Of a DNA stretch of 64,000 nucleotides, positions 48,517 through 60,630 are shown piece after piece. The position numbers and the translations under genes are program-made. Position 1 is the first letter of the stretch, and each line of letters begins with the position of its first letter. The notes beneath the pieces were generated by a model. It worked only from the letters and a program-made list of their open reading frames with translations. It ran no database searches and was not told where the DNA came from. The stretch lies in NCBI RefSeq assembly GCF_000499845.2, contig NC_023751.2, positions 12,067,564 through 12,131,563 of the forward strand. Reading direction: 5' to 3'. The stretch is from Phaseolus vulgaris. Taxonomy: Eukaryota > Streptophyta > Magnoliopsida > Fabales > Fabaceae.

Positions 48517-50054
48517 TGCATTTCTTCGCACCTGCAATGGAATCACCGTAGGTCCTGGTTTTATTTCTTTCGTCGTTCCTTTTCGTTACATTTTGCGATA
48601 ATGTGTTTGTCAGTTTGCGATTCTCGCACGGTGCCAGGTGATGAGCACGAGAAGAGAACGAGTTTGTGTTTCGTGGCTTCAGTTCGACGCCTTTGTGGTC
48701 TCGTTAATTAAGGTTTGCTTCAACGTTGCATGTTGCAGGTTTATGATTTTGATTTTCATACATTCGTTATTGAAGTTTCTGACAAAAAAAACACTAAATA
48801 GAATGCAACCAGTTCTCATGTTCTTGATTCATTTTTAATGAAACAGCTTTGAACATTGAGAAAGACTTGTTCTGAATTCTTCAAAAGTCATTTTTCTTCT
48901 GCTGAAGTGTGTAGTTGCATTTGCTCCAAATAGGTAAACAAATTTTCGTTATTTTTTTGACTGTTCAAGAGCTTTGTGGTTGAAGGGTTCAACTCACGTT
49001 CATTGTTGTCTTCTTTAATTGCCTTTTTAATGTGGTTTTATTTTGTGGAAGGGATACACTGGTTAACAATCTTTTAAGTGCTTTTAACTAATTGGGTTTT
49101 GGATTATATAGGACTTTGAATTTGAGTGATTTTGTATTTAAAATTTGGAGAGGATTGTGTGGGAGTGGTGTGGAAAGGGGATTTTGTTGAAATCAGTTTC
49201 TGCAAGGGGTTGTGAAAATTGGGGTTCTTTAGTGTGTTTATCTCTATACAGGACATATCCTGGAAAAGATACTCTTCTTTGGGAGTTCATGGTTGCTATT
49301 CTGTGAATCTTGTATCACTTCATTAGTCCCTACAAAGTTTCTCCTCCAAAGATTTTTTTCATCACTACTTACTTTAGTTCATTATAAGGACAAATATAAT
49401 GACATCTTAGGTTTTTTAGGGCTAATAAATATATTGAAAATTAAATATCAAGGACTAATTTGGTGACAAAATCTTTGGAGGACTAATATGGGCAGTTTAC
49501 ATTATCGAGGGACTAATTTGGTGACTGTAATTTTGGAGGATCAAATGGAGGCTTTTGTCAATGTTTTTTTGTCACTTCTTGTAGGAGCCACGTGTAGGAT
49601 CAAATTCAAGGTTTTTCCTATAATAATTAGCTTTTGAGGGTAGTTCCCGTGTACTTGGATGCTTATCACTTTCTGTACACATTAAGGTTTTCTGTGGCCT
49701 TTGGAATGAATTGGAACCTACAATTCTTAATTTCTGGCTTGGTATATATTGTAAAATCAAAATTTCAATTGCTGATAGCATTTTCAAGGAATTGAACTAT
49801 CACTAATTGAATATCCCTTCCTTCATTGTTTACGTCAATTTATTATCTCTGCATCCACTATAATTGTTACTGCCACCATCACCACTACTCCCATTGATGT
49901 AACTCTCCATTAGCTAAGTTCAAGGAATGTTGAAAAGTAGATCATTAGTTTTGGGAGTAACATTGCATTTGGTCCACATGAATATTTTATTTTGTTAGTT
50001 TTGTACTACCTTTCCTTTTCCAGTGAAATATGTTGTTGATGGTTTCACCTGCAG
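48517..50054 (+). other. Possible 5' part of a transcribed gene, unassigned
   Basis: Less AT-rich than its left flank, with a candidate start ATGGAATCACC at 48537 followed by a GTAGGT donor, and short open frames to 48838. It may be the leader and first exons of the gene whose acidic exon lies at 50055-50162, but I cannot build a continuous model. Confidence 0.25.
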
Positions 50055-50162
50055 GGAAAAGAGGAAACCGAAGAAACCGAAAAGAAAGAAGGAGAAGATG
50101 AAGATGGAGATGGAAATGCAAAAGAGGAGAATGAAGATATGAGTGATGATGATTATAATCAG
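50055..50162 (+). pseudogene. Acidic exon resembling RNA polymerase III subunit RPC7 C-terminus
   Basis: A clean 36-codon exon between CACCTGCAG and AG/GTTTCG reads GKEETEETEKKEGEDEDG and then NAKEENEDMSDDDYNQ. Plant RPC7/C31-like subunits have such a Glu/Asp-rich tail with a SDDDYNQ-type block just before the last exon. The expected final exon with further acidic repeats was not found in the next 900 bp, where the GC-rich minisatellite begins, so the gene is probably truncated. Other acidic proteins could look alike. Confidence 0.4.
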
Positions 50163-51024
50163 GTTTCGCTATAGCCATTTCTTTGATGTGTTAAATTTTC
50201 CATTTGTCTTTATGTTGTAATAATACATTTTAATCACAAAAACTTACCCAGCAAAATTTTCAAATTGAAGACAAAGGTAAAGATGGAAAAAGCTAAACCT
50301 GCCCAACTTTTGACCATGAAAAACTTGCATTTATATGGTTTCATGTGTCTAACTTAAAACCTTTTTGTTGAATTAAGTCAAGGTTAGAGCATTACCTTAA
50401 TTTTTTAACTAGATATACTGATAACACATAAGTTGATAATGGAAGCAAGCTTTTTAGCTGTAGCAGCATATCATTTTTTATATTCCCCCTTCTTTGTAGG
50501 AGAAACTAAGTGTCTCCCATTTGCATAAATATAATTGGAAAATTGTACGTTAACCGTATTTGGCTTTTATTTTTCTGCTAATTTCTCTACCTCCTTGTAA
50601 ATGTTTAGTTTAAACAAGTTACTTGACCAGAAAGAAATTTTGTTTACAAAAAACATGTAAAAAAGAGGAACTATTTTTTTAGTAATGTGTTAGTTTTTAA
50701 TCTACTTGAGTATCTTTAATCCTGTTATGTTAGGTTTTCTGAGACCAAAACGAATGTCACATTTCTCATATTATGACTGATATAATCTCGTTAAACATCA
50801 GCTTGGTAAGTAAGTCTTTTGTATTCCAAACTCTTTTTTTCCTTTTTATAAATACTAAATCTTTTTTAAAAATTTATACCTTTCTTAATTAAATATATTT
50901 ATTCATAATATTATAATTATTTTTTCTTAAAGTAAAATCACTCTAAAATAATTTTCTGAGATGTTAAAACTTTAAATTGTAAAACAAATATTTATAAAAC
51001 ATATAAAATAATAGTTATAACATA
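50163..51024. other. Intergenic DNA left of the minisatellite
   Basis: Ordinary AT-rich sequence with no gene seen. It changes abruptly to GC-rich repeats near 51025. Confidence 0.4.
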
Positions 51025-54000
51025 TCGAGTTAGATCAAGACCATTGAGCCTAATTAGACTGGAATGATATCGAGTCAAGTCAGCCCGTGTCCATGTCGAG
51101 TCACGTCGGTCCGGTACAATGTCGAGCATAGCCGACATGGACCAATGTTGAACGGGGTCGGCCTGGGCCAATGTTGATCGGGATCAGCGACGTCAATTGG
51201 AGTGAGCCCAGACCGACTGATGTCAAACAGAATAAACCTGTGTTGATGTCAATCGAAGTAGGTCCAATTCGATGTCGAGCAAAGTTGGCCTGGGTCGATG
51301 TCGAGTGGACTCAACCCAGGTCGATGTCGAACAGACTTATCTCGGATCGATGTTGAGCAGAATCAGCCCGGGTCGATGTCAAATGGAATCAACTTGAGCC
51401 GATGCAAGTCAGAGTCAGCCCAGGTTGATATCGACAAGAGTCGGCACAGAACTCCGTTTAGCGTTGGCCTGGGTCGATTTTCAAAGTCGACCCAGGCCAA
51501 TGTCGAGCAAAGTCGTTATTAGTGGATTTCGAGTGGAGTCGGCCCGAGCCAATGTCGAGCAATGTCGTCTTGAGTTAGTTTTGAGCAGAGTCAGCACAAG
51601 CCGATGTCGAGCGAAGTCAGCCCGGGCTAGTGTCGATCGAAGTCGGCCTAGGTCGTTGTCGAGCGTTGTCGGCCCAGGTTAATGTCGAGCAATGTCGTCT
51701 TAAATCGATTTCAGCGGAGTCAGCAAAAGCCCATTTGTCTTGAGTCGGTTTCAAGAGGAGTTGACATAGGTCGATGTCGAGCGGAGTAAGACCGGGCCGA
51801 TGTCGACTGGAGTTCGCCCAAGTCGATGTCAAGAAGAGTCGGCACAGGACGATGTTGATCGGAGACAGCCCGGGTCGAAATCGACCCGGATGATGCCGAG
51901 CCGAATCAAGCAAAGCCAATGTCGAGCTACGCCAACCCTGGCCGATGTCAAACCGGGTAAGCCAGGGACAATGCCCAGCTGAGTCGACCTGGGCCCATGT
52001 CGAGCCAAGTCAGTTCGGGCTGATGTTGAGTCGAATTGACCCAGAATGATGCCGAGTCGAGTCATGTCAAGACATGTTGGCCCGGGCCGATGTCGATCGA
52101 AGTAGGCTCGATTCGATTTCTAGCAAAGTCGGGCCGATTGATGTCGAGCGGATTTGACTCGAGTCAATGTCGAGTGGACTAATATTGAGTCGATGTCGAG
52201 CGGACTCGGCCCAGGTCAATGTCGAGTGGACTTATCCCGAGTCTATGTCGAGCCGAGTCGGCCCGGGTCTATGTCGAGCAAAGTCGGCCCGGGTCGATGT
52301 CGAGCGGACTTATCTCGGGTCGATGTCAAGCGGAATCAACCTGGGCTGACTAATTTCGATCGAAATTGTCATGGGTCGTATTAAGTCAGAGTTTGCCCGA
52401 GTCGATGTTGACATGAGTTGGCACGGGACAATGTTGATCGGAGACGACCCGGGCCGAAATCGACTAGCGTCGGCTTGGGTCGATTTTAAGAGTCAGCCCG
52501 GCCAATGTCGAAAAATGTCATCCTGAGTCGGTTTCGAGCAGAGTCAATCTGAGCCAATGTCGAGTGGAGACGACCCAGGCCAAAATCGACCATATTTGGT
52601 TCGAGTCGATTTTCGAAGTTGACCTGGGTCGATGTCGACTAGCGTTGGTCCAGGTTGATGTCGACCGGAGTTGGCATAGGCCGATGTCGATCGGAGACAA
52701 CTCAGACCGAAGTCGACCAAGGTCGGCCCTAGCTGATTTTCAGAGTTGGCCTGTATCGATGTCGAGGGTAGTCGGCCCATGCCAATGTCGACTAGAGTCG
52801 GCTTGGGCGGATGTCTAGCTGAGTCGCCCCGAGCCAAGGTTGATTCGTCACCGAACCCATGTAGAGTCATGTTGACCCAGGCTGAGTCGGTCTGGACCAA
52901 TGTATAACCGCGTCGGCTCAAGATTAGCCCGAGCCCGGACACCTTGACATCGCCCCGAGTCCGCTTGGCTCGACATCGACCATGGCCTACAAGGCTTGAC
53001 ATCGGCTCGAGCCTTCTCGTCTCCAGGCTGAAATCGACCAACGTCGGCTTGGGTCGATTTTAAGAGTCAGCCCAGGCCGATGTCGAAAAATGTCATCCTG
53101 AGTCGGTTTCGAGCAGAGTCAATCTGGACCAATGTCGAGCAGAGACGGCCCAGGCCAAAATTGACCAGCTTTGGTTCGAGTCGATTTTCGAAGTCGGCCT
53201 GGGTCGATGTCAACCGGAGTTGGCATAGGCCGATGTCGATCGGAGACAACTCAGGCCGAAGTCGACCAAGGCGGCCCTAACTGATTTTCAGAGTTGGCAT
53301 GTGTCGATGTCGAGGGTAGTCGGCCCATGCCAATGTCGACTGGAGTCGGCCTGGGCGGATGTCGACTGGAGTCGGCCTGGGCGGATGTCGAGCTGAGTCG
53401 CCCCGAGCCAAGGTTGACTCGTCACTAAACCCATGTAAAGTCATGTTGACCCAGGCTGAGTCGGTCTGGGCCGATGTATAACCGAGTTGGCTCAAGATTA
53501 GCTCGAGCCCGGACACCTCGACATCGCCCCGAGTCCGCTTGGCTCGACATCGACCATGGCCCACAAGGCTTGACATCGACACAGGCTTTCTCATCTCAAT
53601 ATCGACCTTGGCCCGCTCGACATTGACCCAGACCTTCTCGACTCGACATCGACACGAGCTTATTGACTCGATATCGAACCTAAAAGACTGAGCTTAAGAT
53701 TGACATGGGCCAACTCGATTCAATATCGGTCCTGGGGGTCAACTCAATATCGGTCACTCAGCTTGACTTGGCCCATGGTTGACTCAGCTCGACTTTGGCC
53801 CAGAATGACTTGCCTCGACTTTGACTCAAACGACGCGGCTCAACACCAGCCCTTGAAGACTCGTATCGACATTGTCCCTGGCTTACCCAAATCAACATCG
53901 AACCAGACTGAATTAGCCTGACATCGGCCTAGGCCGGCGTAGCTCGACATCAACCTTGCTTGATTTGGCTAGATATCTTCCTGGGTGGAGTTGGCTCGAT

Positions 54001-54565
54001 AGGGACTCAATCAGACTCTGCTCAACATCAGCGTGGACCGAAGCTAGTCGACATCGACCCAGGATGACTCCAAAAATCGGCCCAAATCGATGTTGGTCAA
54101 TTCGCCCTGGGCCGTCTTCGATCAACATCGTCCTGTGCCGACTTTGCTCGCCATCGACTAGGGCCAACTCCAGTCAACAACGACCTGGGTCGACTCTGGT
54201 CAACATCGAGCTGGGCCGACACAAGTCGACAACGACCATTGCCGACTCCACTAGAAATTGACTCAAGACGACATTGCTCGACATTAGCCCAAGCTGACTC
54301 CACTCGACATCTGCTTATGCTAACCGGGCCCGGGCCGATGTTGAGCCGAGCGGGCTCAAGCTGATGTCGAGCTGAACGGGCCCGAGCCGATGTCAAGTCG
54401 TTCGGTCGAGGTTGATGTCGAGTCGTTCGGGCCCAAGCCGATGTCGAGTCATCCGGGCCGAACCGATGTCGAGTCGTCTGGGTTGGGATCGATGTAGAGC
54501 CGAGTTTGTGTGCATCTAGGTTGAGTCGGCCCAGTTCGAGCCAAGTTAGTCTCTGTTCATATCAA
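51025..54565. repeat. GC-rich minisatellite, unit about 26 bp, with orientation switches
   Basis: About 3.5 kb built from diverged copies of a unit close to GTCGATGTCGAGCGGAGTCG plus GCCCGG. The unit has a constant half (CGATGTCGAGC) and a variable half (AGTCGGCCCGGG, GACTTATCTCGGG, GACTCAACCCAG). Units read forward from 51025 to about 52915. From about 52920 to 52990 and from 53510 to 54310 the complementary form (CTCGACATCGACC) dominates. The last part (54320-54540) is forward again. The GC content is strikingly higher than in the AT-rich flanks. Long open frames across it come from the lack of TA-rich stops, and I do not consider them genes. Confidence 0.92.
52454..53595. repeat. Duplication of a ~574-bp block inside the minisatellite
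   Basis: The block from about 52454 to 53027 is repeated from about 53028 to 53595. The order of variant units is kept: CGGCTTGGGTCGATTTTAAG at 52471 and 53045, GTCGGTTTCGAGCAGAGTCA at 52528 and 53102, CAAGGTTGA(T/C)TCGTCAC, then the switch GACATCGCCCCGAGTCCGCT. Two one-unit indels separate the copies. This shows higher-order amplification after the 26-bp units had diverged. Confidence 0.85.
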
Positions 54566-54589
54566 AATGAATTTAATGTAATTGACAAA

Positions 54590-54752
54590 GTGGATTTAAT
54601 CTGGATTCAATCCACTTTAAATGGATTTTAAAAAAATCCAAATATATTTGATCTAATTAAAGTGGATATGAATTTTAAATCCAATCCATTTATTTGGATT
54701 TGGATTTGGATTTAGATTGAATTTTGGAAAATCCAATCCATACCCACCCCTA
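54590..54752. mobile_element. hAT-like terminal sequence at the right edge of the minisatellite
   Basis: AT-rich sequence with ATCCAATCCA and ATTTGGATTTGGATTT motifs ending TACCCACCCCTA. Its reverse complement, TAGGGGTGGGTA, is nearly the start of the hAT MITE at 23042, and the subterminal motifs match that element's right end. A matching left end before the minisatellite was not found, so either the array expanded inside such an element or the left end is lost. Confidence 0.55.
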
Positions 54753-55115
54753 ATTTGCACATACGCTCATCCACCTCACACCTGATAACAATGTTTAAGA
54801 TTTGAGGAACTGAAAATGTTTACTACTATATTAAGGGAAAAAATTCATTTTGTAACTAAATACTAAAGTTCTACACCTTAATTTATGGAAAAATTAGATA
54901 CATATGTATTTTTAAAAACATTAAACTACACAAACTAATTTTCACTATAAGAGAAGATTGATTAGTTTTATCACCTTATTTTTATAGATAAAACTTTAAC
55001 CAAACTGAAAGCTTATCAATGCAGAATCTTTCCATTTGCAGCTTGGTTTGAGTTTTCAAACAAGCAAGTAAAGCACTGCAAAGAGAGTTTCAAAAATTGG
55101 GGATCCCAATTCATG
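54753..55115. other. Flank between minisatellite and reductase pseudogene
   Basis: AT-rich. This is where the last exon of the minus-strand reductase would be expected, but no trace of it is readable. Confidence 0.45.
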
Positions 55116-58100
55116 TTATATATAATTAAACTTATCTGGAATTTGCAATGTGGGGTACAGATCACGTAAAATCCTTGCAAGTTCAGATGAGTGTATCACT
55201 TTCTCAGTCAAACAGTATCTTCCACTGGCTGAAGCAATCTCATATGCCAGAATATGAGCGTTAGCAACATCTTTCACGTCGACCCATCCGAAAAGCTTTA
55301 TTTGGAATTGTTTTACCTGCATTAAATAAGTTAAAGAGTTAGTGTGCTTGTTCTGCAAAACCAGTTCACTTGGAACACACGTAATCCAGGTGGTTGAGTT
55401 CTATAAAATACTTAAACCCTTTTATTAACAGTGAAAGGTTTTATACATAAAATCTACTCACAATACAGTATACCATCCATAAACTGTCTCAACAATAACA
55501 AAAACAAGATTGAAATAAAGCACTTTTCCTAATACTTAAAGAATCTATGCATAGAGAATACTCATCTAACCCATAATGGTCTTTATATGTTATATAGAAC
55601 ATAAACTAAGGAAATAATAGAAAAACCATTTAAGGAAAACCCCTAAGACAATTATAACAAACACCCACTAGACTGTTTAACTTGTCTTAACACTACTAGA
55701 TTGTTTCTAATAGATAGTTTTCTCCATCATTCCATCAGACAATCTAATCGTCCAACTGAACTATTCAGCAGACAGTCTGATGTACATGATTTAGTATCAA
55801 TCATCACACGTATATACAGATGCACGAAAAGGAGATAGCAAAATATTCAAACAGCATAACATGACAAGTACATAAGAATTACCATTTATTACGTTTAAAA
55901 TATACTCAATGCTTTCATTAACCTCTGGTTGTAAGAAAGATCCTGCCACCATTCCTGGGTTAATAGCAATCATGTTGATGTTGTTTTCATTTACAAATTT
56001 CCACGCAGCCTCCTCAGCCAAAGTCTTTGAAAGATGGTACCACATCTGAAGACATAATAAGAAAATTAGCATGCACGGTTAACATACTATATAAGATTAT
56101 TACAGCATGTTGGAACGAATAGAGATTGTCTACAAAATACAAGATCGACATTACTAAACAGTGGTTGAATAATGTTCAAACTTGAAACAGTTTAAAAAGC
56201 TTTACGGCCCATCTCCACTACAGTGTTACTTGTATCTGGGAGGAAATTTTATTACTCTCTTTTTCCCCTGTTTTCGCTGTTAGAGACTTAATATAAACCA
56301 TTCATGAATATTTCATCCAACGGCCTAAGATTTAGGGATAGTTCAATAGTTCATGACATAGTATCAAAACAGTATTTTGTTGTTTTCTTTTGATATGTTT
56401 AATTGATTAATGCAATTTGATTGAAGTAGAAAATATGATCACCTAAAGAAAAGAAATCTCCTTTCCCATAGCCAAATCACTTGTCCTTCTAATGCAGACT
56501 CCTCAAAAGATTGGACCCAGAGATTGTCACCGGGAAGGTCTCCTCGATAGGTAAGTGGCCATTGAAGGATTTGACATCTTGACAACGATGCAAATCTAAA
56601 GAAACAAAGAAATCAGCATCCGGTTCTACGAACAGAAGGATGTCAATAACAAACAGATGGTCAGAAACCAAAACATCTTCGGAGATGTTGAATTTTAGGG
56701 GAGATAAGAGAGAGAGGGAGAGAATTGTTCAGCTAAAATTGGTTGATAATTTGATTGCCCAACACTTAGGTTGTGTAGAACATCTATATAGATAGACCCT
56801 TAATAGACTTAGTAGACATCTACTAGGTAAAAGGTTGGTGTTGCTTCTAAAATACTAATTCCTACAAAAATTAAACATATTTAACATGCCAACAAGAACT
56901 ATACATGACCTGCGCTCAGACCCTCTTACATGCCAAATGATTTATGTAATACCCAATAACAATTTTTTCCTACTAAAACAAAACAAATAGAAAGGTATAC
57001 CTTAAAGACTCAGTTGAATTCACTTGATCTAGTGACAACTAAATTTCGAAAAAGGGAAAGATGTTGGTTCATTGAAGGGAGACACTGGGAAGATTTGGCC
57101 CAAATGAGTTGCGAACAAATTCATACAAGAGACTAGAACACAACCTTCAACTCAAAACTTTAAGATAATAGTTTATGAGTCCTTCTACTTATATATTGTA
57201 CATCTTACTCATTTTTACCTAATGTGAGACTTTCAACTCACCTTGAATTCCCAACACCTTTGGCACTTTCTAAATCCCTCTTTCTTTATTTAACTATAGC
57301 TGTGGTCATTTGCTGTCGTGGGTATTAATCACTATTTTCTTCTACTAATTTTACAGCTTAGCATGGTTAGCAGTGGCAAAGGAAACAATTTTCAACAATC
57401 ATAAGGATGCATAGTTTCAGGTTAAAAGAAAAGGAACAGATAAGATGAGATTTAAGTTAATATAACAACGCAAGACTGTTTCAGGCAATATTATTCTAAC
57501 ATTTAGGAAAGACATCCAGTTCAGTATTATTGGAAAGTGATTTTTACTCATCTCTGGAAAAGTAATGTCTTACTCTATAGTATAAAATACTTCTCATAAA
57601 TGTATGTGTAAATATCCCCATTCTTGGAATTAATATTAACATGTCTTACATTTAGCAAACACATTTATGCTGTTCGTATGTAGTGATAAGGTACATAAAT
57701 GTTGTTTTAGATGGAAAGAACATGTCGTTCATTTCCCAGCTTTGATCAAACCACTTCAAAAACATATTCCACCTAAATAAATTTTAGCAAAAAATATTAC
57801 CAACCTTTAATTCCCTACAGACATCTGGATCTGAAAACCATGTCTCATCAGCTACTACTTCAGGAGTTCTAGGTCTTTCAGTAGTAGAAGAGGTGAAGAC
57901 AACCCGTTTCACAGATGGTGATTTTGCACATGATTTGAGAACATTAAGAGTTCCTATCACAGCTGGATCAATCAGCTGAAACAAGGAAAACAAAAGTTAG
58001 CAGGGGACAAACAGGCAAGTTTTAAGTTATTTTTTTTTTCTCTCAAACAAAAAAAAACAGCCAATGATCCTTTAAGAAAGTCAGCAAAAAGGTCATTTCC

Positions 58101-60630
58101 AATCAATACTACAAACATTTTAAGAACTTCAAGCATATCAAAAAAACAATCCAGCTTAGTGATTCAAATCATCATATATATCTTAAATAACAGGAGCAAG
58201 AAAAAAACTGATAAATGAATTGTAAAATAGAATTTCAACAGTGCATTGACCTTTACAAACATGCAGACACAGAAATTAGCGATCTTGGAGTATTTCTAAT
58301 GGAAGCAACTCTTGAGTTGCTTCATACATAGCTTCACACATAAAAATATGTTTGTGATTTCCACTGTGCCTCCCAGTTTTATTCCGGTGAAAGAAACTTC
58401 AACGAATTTGAAGTAACTTAAAAGTGTATATTTTTTATGGTGGTTGATACTGAACAATAATTTTTTAATGTTAAACATTCATCTCTTATACCTCATCTTT
58501 AACACTCTTGCCACATGCCACATTATCTCTCAGGTGAAATTTTTCAAGATTTCGGTTCTTCAAGTCAAAAAATCATTAACTAACACAGATTCTTTAAGTC
58601 AAGGAACCATTAAGTAATACAGTTCGAGATGCTATTACGTCACTAATGTCCTTGTTATTAGTTTTGTGCAGAGAGGCAACACCTTACCCTCGGCCATACA
58701 TTTTCTTCATTCAAATTCCATAATACTAGTAGTTTAGACATAATAGGTGTTTATTCATAAAACTTAAATTTTAAGAAATACATATTTCGAATATATAAAT
58801 TATAATATATTAAATTCCATAACAAACAATTATTATGGACATATAAATTATGTTTACAATAAATAAATACATTGGTTATATTATATTAAGATTATAAAAA
58901 ATCATTAATTTGGACATAAATTTTAACTTTGGATATGTGATGAATTTGATACAATGTTATTTTTAACTGTTGATAATTTTTTTTAAATATTGAAATTCAA
59001 TTTAGAATAAATATAAAAAAGGTTAAAAGATAAATTATATTAAAATTTATGATAATTAATTAATTTAAACATACATATTTTATTTTAGATTTATGATAAA
59101 CAACTAATATTGCGATACAACGGTAATATCATTCAATATAATTTTATTCCAATTCTTTATTATTATTATTATTGTAAGAAAAGAGTAATTTGATCTAAAA
59201 ATATAACTGGTTTAAATGAGATAAATATAAAGATTTTATTAATTAAGTTACAAATTCTATGAATAGAAAATTTAATTATTCAATCTTCATTTAAAAAAAG
59301 CTATTATCTTTGTACAACTAAATTCCATAAACTCATTTATCCATTTCAAGATCTGAATCTGTCATAGGAATGCTATCATAGAAAAGATATACTTATCAAA
59401 ATTTTGTTTAAAGCAATTTTTTTTTATGAATGTTTATTGGGTTGTTTAACAAATTAAAATTTAATATTTATATTAATTTAAATTTAAATATGTTAAATAA
59501 AATATATTAAAATATATATTACATCTACGACAGTATATGATCCATATCTTTTATATATTATTTTAATTTAGGATTAATTAAGTTTTAATTCTTTTATAAA
59601 TGTAAGACATTAAATACTAAATTCTTTTATATTTTTCTAATCGAATTTTCAATAAAAACAGTAAAAGTCACTATTTAAATTAACCAAACAGACTTAAGAT
59701 GACTAGACTAAACAAGATTAGAACCATAGACAAAAAGATTATATGAGACTTAATTGAAGATTCTTAACTTTATAAGGAATTAAAAACATAATTAAACCTT
59801 TAATTTATAACAGTGAAATATACATTTAGTTTTAATAATATCATAAAAGATGAGAGGTATAAAGTTACTTTACAAGATAAATCATCTTTCTTTTCTATCC
59901 ATTAATTTTTATCACTTTCTTCTTTTTCTTTTTTCTTTTTTCTTTATTTCTCTGTTTCTTTCTTAGAAGATGATGAAATTTTAAAAAATTAAGAAGTGGC
60001 GGTAAAAGAGGAAAGAGGATTTGGTAACCTACTTCACAATAAACAGATGCATGATTTCGATTCTAGTACTCACTGATCTAAACTACTTGTAAGAAAATCT
60101 AACCGTAATCATCATCAACTATTGCAACCTGTGGATCTTTCACTGCGAAACGGACAGGTGAAGCGGTGTGAAAAACACCGTCGCAGCCTTCCACAACGGA
60201 GTCGAACGAACCTTCTTCCAACAAATCCGCCTTGAACAGATGCAACCTCTCCTTCGCGCCCTCTAGGTTAACCAAGTGCAACACCTTTTTCCGATTACCC
60301 GCATATCATATCATATCACACCATACACATTCATTCATACGAACTATTGATGAATTTAAGAGATAGGTATTAGGAACAATACACATTCATTCATATGAAC
60401 TATTAATGAATTTAAGAAATAGGTATTAGGAATCATACACATTCATTCATATGAACTATTGATGAATTTAAGAGATAGGTATGAGGAATTAGAGATGGAT
60501 GAAACTGACTAGGGTTTCGAACGGTGGCTCTGACGGTGTAACCGCGTTGGAGAAGAAATTTGACGATCCATGAAGCGATGAAACCAGAAGCACCGGTGAC
60601 ACACACCCCCTTTCCTACGCCGCTGCTCAT
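55116..60630 (-). pseudogene. CCR/DFR-like NADPH reductase (phenylacetaldehyde reductase-like), broken copy 1
   Basis: Minus-strand exons 60510-60630, 60129-60298, 57805-57975, 55883-56045 and 55116-55316. The protein reads [20 protein letters not shown] (NADPH-binding GxxGxxA), [51 protein letters not shown], the catalytic YHLSK within [23 protein letters not shown], and [17 protein letters not shown]. This is the SDR108E group that includes cinnamoyl-CoA and phenylacetaldehyde reductases. Damage: the intron-1 acceptor is GG and not AG (60299-60300); a few residues are missing after VVFTSS; an extra T in exon 5 (GCTTTTCGG) shifts the frame and gives an early stop; the usual sixth exon is absent. 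Introns 2 and 3 are about 2 kb. Probably nonfunctional, though much is still conserved. Confidence 0.85.
60323..60490. repeat. Three tandem copies of a 56-bp unit in reductase intron 1
   Basis: ATACACATTCATTCATA, GAACTATT and ATGAATTTAAGA repeat at 60323, 60379 and 60435, almost identical between copies. A short ATATC/ATATG run lies next to them at about 60302-60318. The array is immediately upstream (in transcription sense) of the altered splice acceptor. Confidence 0.9.

Noticed and set aside
51171..54396. Many overlapping 60-165 codon open frames on both strands in the 51-54.4 kb region
   Set aside because: They are translations of the GC-rich minisatellite in several frames at once (repeating CRxxSAxVDVE-like strings); openness follows from the lack of TA-rich stops.
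51025..54565. CRISPR-like array
   Set aside because: Units are contiguous, diverged and change orientation; there are no constant repeats with unique spacers and this is a plant nuclear region.
56489..56671. 60-codon minus-strand frame in reductase intron 3
   Set aside because: Looks like a coding relic but I could not assign it to a transposon or gene family; not needed by the reductase model.
57220..57265. LTR-like sequence AATGTGAGACTTTCAACTCACC
   Set aside because: Resembles ends of plant LTR elements, but I found no second copy or primer-binding site nearby.
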